Shown in pieces: positions 6,425-10,859 of a stretch of 10,859 bases of DNA (positions within the stretch are counted from its first letter, which is position 1; each line of letters starts with the position of its first letter). The translations under genes and the position numbers were made by a program. Origin of the DNA: an uncultured Litorivicinus sp. (GTDB lineage Bacteria > Pseudomonadota > Gammaproteobacteria > Pseudomonadales > Litorivicinaceae); the NCBI GenBank assembly GCA_938091715.1, contig CALKMT010000133.1, positions 1-10,859 on the forward strand, read 5' to 3'. The notes under the pieces are model-generated. The model did no database searches. It had not been told where the DNA came from and saw nothing but the letters and a program-made list of their open reading frames with translations.

Positions 6425-7704
6425 CCGTTAATGACCTTGTCCCAACCACCCGGCGCGACGATTGGCGGCTGGCCGCCGGCGACCCAGGGCCAATGCACCT
6501 GGCGGTCTTCAACGGTTTCAAGCTCGGGTAACCAGTGGCGGACATAGCCCCCCCGCTTGTCGTATCGGGTGGCCTGTAACATCACGTTAAACCACCGATC
6601 ATCCCGGGGGTCTGCCCCGACCCCGGCCACATAGGCCCAGTTGCCCCAGTTACTGGCGTGGTCGTAATCCAGCAGGTGGTACTCAAAAAAGTCCGCCCCC
6701 AGGCGATAATCCAGCCCCAGGTCCTTGGCCAGAAAGCTGGCAACATTTTGCCGCCCACGATTGCTCATAAACCCACTGTGGATCAGCTCTTGCTGGTTGG
6801 CGTCGATAAAGGGCACCCCAGTTGCCCCAGTTGCCCACGCCTGCCACCAAGCGTCACGGCTCTGACAGCGCTCGGGTGCGGCGTACAAACCCGCGCCCCA
6901 GGGCTGGACCCACCAGTGGAAAAACTCTCGCCACAACAGCTCAAACTTGATCCAGTAGGTCGAGTCGTTTTTGTGCACCTCCCGTTCAAAGCGCCCAATG
7001 GCGTGCCAAATTTGGCGAGCACTTAACGTCCCCTGGGCCAGCCACGGGCTGAACTTGGTGCTGTAGTCCGCCCCCAACAAGCCGTTGCGGGTCTGTTTGT
7101 AGGTCGTCGGACGTCGAGGGTCGGACAGGTAGTTTGCTAAGTGCGCTTGGCCTGCGGTCTCGCCGCCGACAAACTGCAGCACCGCACGGGGATCGGCCGG
7201 GACCTCGGGCATGGCCGGTAGCTCGCCGGGCTCCAGGCCCTGGGGCAAGGGTAGCAATGCGGCAGGTGGCGCCAGCGGTTCAGCTACGGGTACTTTTTTC
7301 TGCACGATGTTACGAAACTTGGTAAACGGCTCGGGCACTTGGTCAAAGGGCAAGTCGGTTTCGACGTACAGGCTGTTCGCGTCGATGCGCTCGGCACCCA
7401 GTGCCTGATCCTGCTCACGCTCATCCCAGCCGCTGGCGGCATTGACTCGAATACCCAGGTTCAACTGCTGAGCCAAGGCGCTTAACTCTGCCACCCGATC
7501 TCCCTGACGGATGACCAAGTCGCCCCCCAGGGCCCGGGCCTGAGCGCGCAACTCTGCCACCGCTTGCAAGGTAAATACCTGGCGACGGGGGCTCATCCGC
7601 GTCCAGCGCACGTCCTCGCAAATCCAGACCAAAATCGGGTGCTGGATTCCTTGTAATAAGGGGTTGTCCGACAGGCGCAGGCAATCCCGACAATCAATAA
7701 TCAT
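6421..7704 (-). CDS. CRY-DASH cryptochrome / single-strand DNA photolyase
   Basis: CRY-DASH proteins bind FAD and usually a folate antenna and repair cyclobutane dimers mainly in single-stranded or looped DNA. Family marks in this 427-residue protein are YKQTRNGLL (202-210), YSTKFSPWLAQGTLSAR (214-230), FELLWREFFHWW (254-265), MSNRGRQNVASFLAKDLGLDYR (313-334), FEYHLLDYDHASNWGNW (340-356) and GVGADPRDDRWFNV (361-374). The N-terminus reads MIIDCRDCLRLSDNPLL instead of the common WFRxDLRLxDNPAL, so the antenna domain is somewhat divergent. The start is the ATG at 7704-7702, which overlaps the DUF2256 stop (ATGA) and has GGAG 6 bases upstream. A TTG at 7752 would add 16 residues lying inside the DUF2256 gene and is rejected. 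The 3' end overlaps the next photolyase gene by 4 bases. Length is at the low end for bacterial members. Confidence 0.93.
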   Translation of the reverse strand: MIIDCRDCLRLSDNPLLQGIQHPILVWICEDVRWTRMSPRRQVFTLQAVAELRAQARALGGDLVIRQGDRVAELSALAQQLNLGIRVNAASGWDEREQDQALGAERIDANSLYVETDLPFDQVPEPFTKFRNIVQKKVPVAEPLAPPAALLPLPQGLEPGELPAMPEVPADPRAVLQFVGGETAGQAHLANYLSDPRRPTTYKQTRNGLLGADYSTKFSPWLAQGTLSARQIWHAIGRFEREVHKNDSTYWIKFELLWREFFHWWVQPWGAGLYAAPERCQSRDAWWQAWATGATGVPFIDANQQELIHSGFMSNRGRQNVASFLAKDLGLDYRLGADFFEYHLLDYDHASNWGNWAYVAGVGADPRDDRWFNVMLQATRYDKRGGYVRHWLPELETVEDRQVHWPWVAGGQPPIVAPGGWDKVING

Positions 7705-7844
7705 CCACGACTCCGTCGACAGCGTTCTGAGCAATAGCGCACTTGGTCCCAATCACGGGCCCACTTCTTGCGCCAGGTAAAGGGCAGCCCGCAGCCTTGG
7801 CAGGCCTTGCTGGGCAGATTTTGTTTCGCCACACCCCGGGGCAT
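7701..7844 (-). CDS. DUF2256 zinc-ribbon small protein
   Basis: A 47-residue gene, easily missed because of its size. The product begins MPRGVAKQNLPSKACQGCG, continues LPFTWRKKWARDWD and ends VRYCSERCRRSRG. The first Cys pair (C15xxC18) and second pair (C38xxxC42) form a probable zinc site, and the PFTWRKKWAR-W-VxYCSxRCRR pattern is the DUF2256 signature. I recall DUF2256 genes next to or fused with photolyase/cryptochrome genes in many bacteria, but the function is not known to me. The start ATG (7844-7842) shares its A with the TAA stop of the Fe-S photolyase (TAATG), has GGAG 8 bases upstream at 7856-7853, and the TGA stop overlaps the CRY-DASH ATG (ATGA). The gene is therefore translationally tied to photolyase genes on both sides. 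Highly basic; a nucleic-acid binding or protein-assembly role is inference. Confidence 0.92.
   Translation of the reverse strand: MPRGVAKQNLPSKACQGCGLPFTWRKKWARDWDQVRYCSERCRRSRG
7711..7714 (-). promoter_or_regulatory. Ribosome binding site fixing the CRY-DASH start
   Basis: GGAG on the minus strand, 6 bases before the ATG at 7704 and inside the DUF2256 coding region. It decides in favour of the ATG at 7704 over the upstream TTG at 7752. Confidence 0.6.
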
Positions 7845-9376
7845 TAGGTCAACTCCAGGGTTGGAATGGCCGGATCGGCCTGGCCATAGAACCCGGCAAT
7901 GGTTTGCGCGGCCTGAGCCAGCAGCGCCTCGCGCTTTTCTGGCTTCATTCGGCCCCAGGTGCGATAGATCATGGCCATCCGGGGATGGCGCTCGAACTGG
8001 GCTTGGTGGCGGTCAATAAAGTCCCAGTACAGGGCGTTCAGGGGACAGGCCTTGGGGCCGACGTCTTGTTTGGGACTAAACCGGCAATGATCACAGTAAT
8101 CCCCCTGACGGGCGATGTATTTGCCACTGGCTGCATAGGGTTTGGAGCCCAAATAACCGCCGTCGGCGTGGGCCACCATGCCCAGCACATTGGGCAACTC
8201 GACCCACTCAAAGGCATCGGCGTAGACCGCCAGGTACCACTCGGCTAGATACTTGGGCGCGACCCCCAACAGCAAGGCCAGATTGCCCGTCACCATCAGG
8301 CGCAGGATGTGATGGCTCCAGGCCTCTTGACGGGTTAGGCGAACCGCCTGCTTGACGCAGTTCATATCGGTTTTCGACTCGTCCCAGTAAAAATCGGGCA
8401 ATGGCCGTTCGGCATTCAGTCCGTTCATGTCCGCGTACTCGGGCATACACAGCCAGTAGATGCCCCGAACGTACTCGCGCCAACCCAAAATCTGGCGGAT
8501 AAAGCCCTCGACCGCATTCAATGGCGCGCGACCGGCGCGGTATTCCATTTCCGCCCGTCGACACAAATCCAAGGGGCTTAGCAGGCCAATGTTCAGATAC
8601 ATACTGATTGCGCTGTGAAACAGCCAGTCATCGTCCTGGCGCATGGCGTCCTGATAGCGGCCAAAGTCAGGCAGTTGGGTCTGGATAAAATGCTCAAACG
8701 CCACCTCGGCCTGCTCGGCGGTGACGCCAAACCAAAAACCGTCCAGCTCACCGAAATGGCCGGAAAAGTGCGTACCCACCACCTCGAGTACCTGATCGGT
8801 GATGGCATCGATGGCAAAGCGGTGCGGACCCTGTGAGGGGGCGCCTGTGTATTTTTCGCGGTTGTCCGCGTCAAAATTCCACTTGCCGCCGGTGGGTTGA
8901 TCGCCCTCCATCAGCAGCCCGTAGCGCTTTCGCATCTCGCGATAAAAGAACTCCATGCGCAACTGCTTGCGGCCGTCGGCCCAGGCGCGGAAATCGTCCA
9001 GGTCCGACAAGAACCGCCGATCGGCCAAGCACTCAACCCCGGCCTGCACGAGCTGTTGATGCAAGCGGTACTCACCGCACTGGGTCATTTGAACTCGATC
9101 ATATTCCCCGCGGTGCTGTTCGATCGCATCAACAATCGAAGCGGGTCCAGCGGGGTCAAAGGCATGGTAATGAACCCGATAACCCCGGGCGCGCAGACGC
9201 TCGGCAAAATGCCGCATGGCGGAAAAGATTAGGGTGATTTTTTTCGGGTGATGGCCAACGTAGGTGGCCTCTTCGGCGACCTCGGCCATTAGCACGTCGG
9301 TCTGCTCAGGCAACCCCAACACGGACAAATCGTCGGACAACTGATCACCCAGGACCAGGGCTAGCGTTCGAGACAT
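7844..9376 (-). CDS. Fe-S bacterial (6-4) photolyase/cryptochrome (FeS-BCP, PhrB/CryB family)
   Basis: A 510-residue member of the iron-sulfur photolyase family, which repairs (6-4) photoproducts with FAD, a lumazine-type antenna and a [4Fe-4S] cluster (known for Agrobacterium PhrB). It opens with RTLALVLGDQLSDD (3-16). Four Cys, C340 (DMNCVKQ), C428 and C431 (YCDHC) and C444 (KACPLN), have spacing 88-3-13, identical to the cluster ligands of PhrB as I recall them (350, 438, 441, 454). With the same offset of 10, H355-H356 in WSHHILRLM match the conserved active-site His pair, and M400, Y414 and Y420 also match. The start is the ATG at 9376, with GAGG 5 bases upstream; a TTG at 9397 would add seven residues and is less likely. 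This is the first gene of the minus-strand operon, and its TAA overlaps the DUF2256 ATG by one base. Family members are also called cryptochromes, so a light-signalling role is possible. Confidence 0.94.
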   Translation of the reverse strand: MSRTLALVLGDQLSDDLSVLGLPEQTDVLMAEVAEEATYVGHHPKKITLIFSAMRHFAERLRARGYRVHYHAFDPAGPASIVDAIEQHRGEYDRVQMTQCGEYRLHQQLVQAGVECLADRRFLSDLDDFRAWADGRKQLRMEFFYREMRKRYGLLMEGDQPTGGKWNFDADNREKYTGAPSQGPHRFAIDAITDQVLEVVGTHFSGHFGELDGFWFGVTAEQAEVAFEHFIQTQLPDFGRYQDAMRQDDDWLFHSAISMYLNIGLLSPLDLCRRAEMEYRAGRAPLNAVEGFIRQILGWREYVRGIYWLCMPEYADMNGLNAERPLPDFYWDESKTDMNCVKQAVRLTRQEAWSHHILRLMVTGNLALLLGVAPKYLAEWYLAVYADAFEWVELPNVLGMVAHADGGYLGSKPYAASGKYIARQGDYCDHCRFSPKQDVGPKACPLNALYWDFIDRHQAQFERHPRMAMIYRTWGRMKPEKREALLAQAAQTIAGFYGQADPAIPTLELT

Positions 9377-9381
9377 AGAAA

Positions 9382-9385
9382 CCTC
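9382..9385 (-). promoter_or_regulatory. Ribosome binding site of the Fe-S photolyase gene
   Basis: GAGG on the minus strand, 5 bases before the ATG at 9376. It supports that ATG over the upstream TTG at 9397. Confidence 0.6.
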
Positions 9386-9470
9386 AATGAATAGCAAGCG
9401 CCGACCCTGGCGAAATAAGTTTACATCCCGCGGTTGAAAAACACAGGACTTCCCGCACTGAATTTGCAGC

Positions 9471-9476
9471 AGAGGA
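9471..9476 (+). promoter_or_regulatory. Ribosome binding site of the GPx gene
   Basis: AGAGGA, 7 bases before the ATG at 9484. It is a good match to the anti-Shine-Dalgarno sequence and supports that start. Confidence 0.6.
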
Positions 9477-9483
9477 CATAATC

Positions 9484-10005
9484 ATGCGCACGATGGCAGC
9501 ACTACTGACTTGGATACCGGGGATAGCAATGGCCTGTTCAACCTTACTCGATCACAGCGTTCGCCCTCTGGCGGGGGAAGACTCCATCCGCCTGTGTGAT
9601 GCCTATCAAGACCAGGTGGTGCTGGTGGTCAACACCGCCAGCAAGTGCGGATTTACGCCGCAATTTGACGGCCTCGAGGCGTTGCATGCTCAGTATCAGG
9701 CGCAGGGCTTTGCGGTCCTGGGCTTTCCCAGCGACAATTTTGGTCGCCAGGAATTTGCCGACGAGCAGGACAGTCTGGAGTTCTGTCGCCTGACCTACGG
9801 CGTTCAATTCCCCATGTTCGAACACACCAACGCCGCCGAGGACCGCGCCGACCCGTTATTTAAGTCACTCGGAGAAAGCGCCGGTCGTTATCCCAGCTGG
9901 AATTTCCACAAGTACCTGATAGGCCGGGACGGCCAACTGATCGCCGATTACCCAAGCGCGGTGACGCCTGAAGACTTGCGCGGTGCGATTGAGCAAGCCC
10001 TTTGA
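9484..10005 (+). CDS. Exported glutathione peroxidase-family (thiol peroxidase) protein
   Basis: A 173-residue GPx-family peroxidase that reduces hydrogen peroxide or lipid hydroperoxides. The catalytic set is complete: C55 in NTASKCGFTPQF, Q89 in FPSDNFGRQE, and W139-N140 in SWNFHKYLIG. The FPCNQF Cys seen in many relatives is S83 here, but C101 in FCRLTYGVQFPMF sits where thioredoxin-dependent bacterial and yeast GPx enzymes carry the resolving Cys, so thioredoxin-type rather than glutathione reduction is likely (inference). The N-terminus MRTMAALLTWIPGIAMA looks like a short signal peptide with an AMA cleavage site before C18, pointing to the periplasm. The lipobox is not canonical. It is the first gene of the plus-strand operon divergent from the photolyases, with a good ribosome site, and it overlaps the next gene by 4 bases (TTGA). 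It plausibly protects against photo-oxidative peroxides. Confidence 0.92.
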   Translation: MRTMAALLTWIPGIAMACSTLLDHSVRPLAGEDSIRLCDAYQDQVVLVVNTASKCGFTPQFDGLEALHAQYQAQGFAVLGFPSDNFGRQEFADEQDSLEFCRLTYGVQFPMFEHTNAAEDRADPLFKSLGESAGRYPSWNFHKYLIGRDGQLIADYPSAVTPEDLRGAIEQAL

Positions 10006-10799
10006 AGTGTTCGATCCTGATCCCGCTGTATCAGGCCAAGGACTATTATCAGGAAACACTGGCGTGTGCCCTGAACCAGACCCATTCAGACATTGAGATT
10101 GTCGTGGTCATCGACGATGGCCAGCACTACGATCTGCCCGATGGCGTGATCGTGATCCAAGGTGGAATAGGCTCGGGCCCCAACGCCGCGCGCAATGCAG
10201 GCCTGCCCTGGTGCTCGGGGGACATGATCCTGCCCTTGGACGCCGACGATTGGATGCATCCGACCCGGGTGGAAAAACTGCTGCCCTTGGTCCAGCGCTA
10301 CGGGGTGGCGGGCGACGCAGAAATCACCCGCAACAAAGCCTCCGGCCTGATCGAGCGCCAGGTATTCAGCGACGCCGATCAAGTCAGGTTGCTGTCTGCC
10401 CAGGAGTACCTGGACCTGAACGCGACCATTCACCTGGCATTTCGTCGAGATGTCATCCAACGCTGGCCCGAATCCGTCGCCCTGGCCGGGGACACCCTGT
10501 TTAACCTGGACGCCATCGAGCGCGCCGGACAACTGGCGATTCACCCCGACACCCTGTTTGAATATCGCACCCATGCCGCCAGCCACTGCCACCGCCGTGG
10601 CAGCACCGAGCGTGCCGAGCAGGGATATCAAGAGATCCTGCGCTTGATCGAGAACGGCGTCGTGGCGCGAGGGTCCGAGTTAAAAGTCCATGCTCGCGCA
10701 CTGTTTGAGCAAAAGCGCACCACCAATCAGGCCTACGGCGCCCACGTAACCGCCCACGGCCCCTGCTCATTTGATGAAGTCTTGGAAACTATTCAATGA
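10002..10799 (+). CDS. Family 2 glycosyltransferase
   Basis: A 265-residue GT-A fold enzyme predicted to transfer a sugar from a nucleotide-sugar donor; acceptor unknown. It begins KCSILIPLYQAKDYYQETLACALNQTHSDIE (2-32), followed by the GT2 pattern VVVIDDG (34-40), GPNAARNAG (59-67) and the metal-binding DAD at 80-82 in LPLDADDWMHPTRVEKL. No membrane segment is visible, so it should act in the cytoplasm. The start is taken as TTG at 10002, overlapping the GPx stop (TTGA), because it places the first beta strand correctly and no ATG or GTG in frame lies near. The ribosome site is weak and translation is probably coupled. The 3' end overlaps the next gene's ATG by 4 bases (ATGA). The link between a glycosyltransferase and peroxidase/photolyase genes is not obvious. 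Confidence 0.85.
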   Translation: MKCSILIPLYQAKDYYQETLACALNQTHSDIEIVVVIDDGQHYDLPDGVIVIQGGIGSGPNAARNAGLPWCSGDMILPLDADDWMHPTRVEKLLPLVQRYGVAGDAEITRNKASGLIERQVFSDADQVRLLSAQEYLDLNATIHLAFRRDVIQRWPESVALAGDTLFNLDAIERAGQLAIHPDTLFEYRTHAASHCHRRGSTERAEQGYQEILRLIENGVVARGSELKVHARALFEQKRTTNQAYGAHVTAHGPCSFDEVLETIQ

Positions 10800-10859
10800 A
10801 AAATGCACTGATTACCGGCGTTGGCCGTCGACTGGGCAATGCGGTTGCCCACCACCTGC
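10796..10859 (+). CDS. Short-chain dehydrogenase/reductase, FolM or pteridine-reductase-like (5' part only)
   Basis: Only 21 complete codons are inside the window: MKNALITGVGRRLGNAVAHHL. The TGxxRRxG glycine-rich turn is the NADP-binding start of short-chain reductases, and the TGxGRR form is typical of FolM (dihydromonapterin reductase) and pteridine reductases. The ATG overlaps the TGA of the glycosyltransferase gene (ATGA), so it belongs to the same operon. If it is a pterin reductase it would connect to folate or pterin cofactors, and photolyases of this family often use folate or related antenna pigments. That link is inference. The family is fairly sure, the exact enzyme is not. Confidence 0.65.
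   Translation, partial: MKNALITGVGRRLGNAVAHHL

Larger units (their letters stand above)
9377..9483. promoter_or_regulatory. Divergent intergenic region between photolyase operon and GPx operon
   Basis: The only sizeable non-coding stretch in the window (107 bp); it must hold the promoters of both divergent operons unless they are read from farther away. On the plus strand TTGAAA (9434-9439) could be a -35 box, with a poor -10 about 18 bases on (CTGAAT, near 9458). On the minus strand a TGCTATTCA element shortly before the photolyase ribosome site resembles a weak extended -10. No clear LexA box, and no heat-shock or RpoE-type pair with correct spacing, was seen, so control by a dedicated sigma factor or MerR-type regulator cannot be judged by eye. 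Confidence 0.45.

Noticed and set aside
7705..7752. Longer CRY-DASH start at TTG 7752
   Set aside because: The extra residues lie in the DUF2256 coding region in another frame, and a proper ribosome site precedes the ATG at 7704.
9399..9412. CGCC-GGCG dyad in the photolyase leader as an operator
   Set aside because: It is only four paired bases with a six-base gap, which is common by chance at this GC content.

Overview
The window is about 10.9 kb of GC-rich, gene-dense bacterial DNA with almost no intergenic space. Gene content (xseA followed by an M23 peptidase, dinB, a DUF3429 membrane protein, a bacterial GPx, and a probable FolM-type reductase) and protein style suggest a gammaproteobacterium, perhaps a marine Oceanospirillales-like one. 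That assignment is inference from recalled families and was not searched.

Left block (1-3153, + strand): xseA (exonuclease VII large subunit), overlapped at its 3' end by a secreted M23 peptidase gene, then a CBS-like/degenerate-GGDEF protein. The M23 gene carries one in-frame amber codon at 1942-1944, exactly where a Tyr is expected, and the frame continues intact to 2184 with the rest of the catalytic domain.

Central block (9376 down to 3150, - strand): seven tightly packed genes that look like one operon for repair and tolerance of light-induced DNA damage. In order of transcription they are an Fe-S (6-4)-type photolyase (FeS-BCP/PhrB family), a 47-residue DUF2256 zinc-ribbon protein, a CRY-DASH protein, a third FAD-binding photolyase/cryptochrome of another clade, a DUF3429 membrane protein, dinB (Pol IV), and a small basic protein. 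The first four genes are linked by 1-4 base stop/start overlaps and DUF3429-dinB overlap by 10 bases. The last stop codon shares a CTAG palindrome with the convergent GGDEF gene.

Right block (9484-10859, + strand), divergent from the photolyase operon across a 107-bp intergenic region: an exported glutathione-peroxidase-like protein, a family 2 glycosyltransferase, and the first 21 codons of a short-chain reductase resembling FolM/pteridine reductase. Each is joined to the next by a 4-base overlap. Together the two divergent operons combine photorepair, translesion synthesis, peroxide defence and possibly pterin metabolism, which suggests a light/UV/oxidative-stress island. No light-responsive regulator gene lies in the window. 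No tRNA, rRNA, CRISPR array or insertion sequence was seen, and no stretch over 300 bases lacks a gene.
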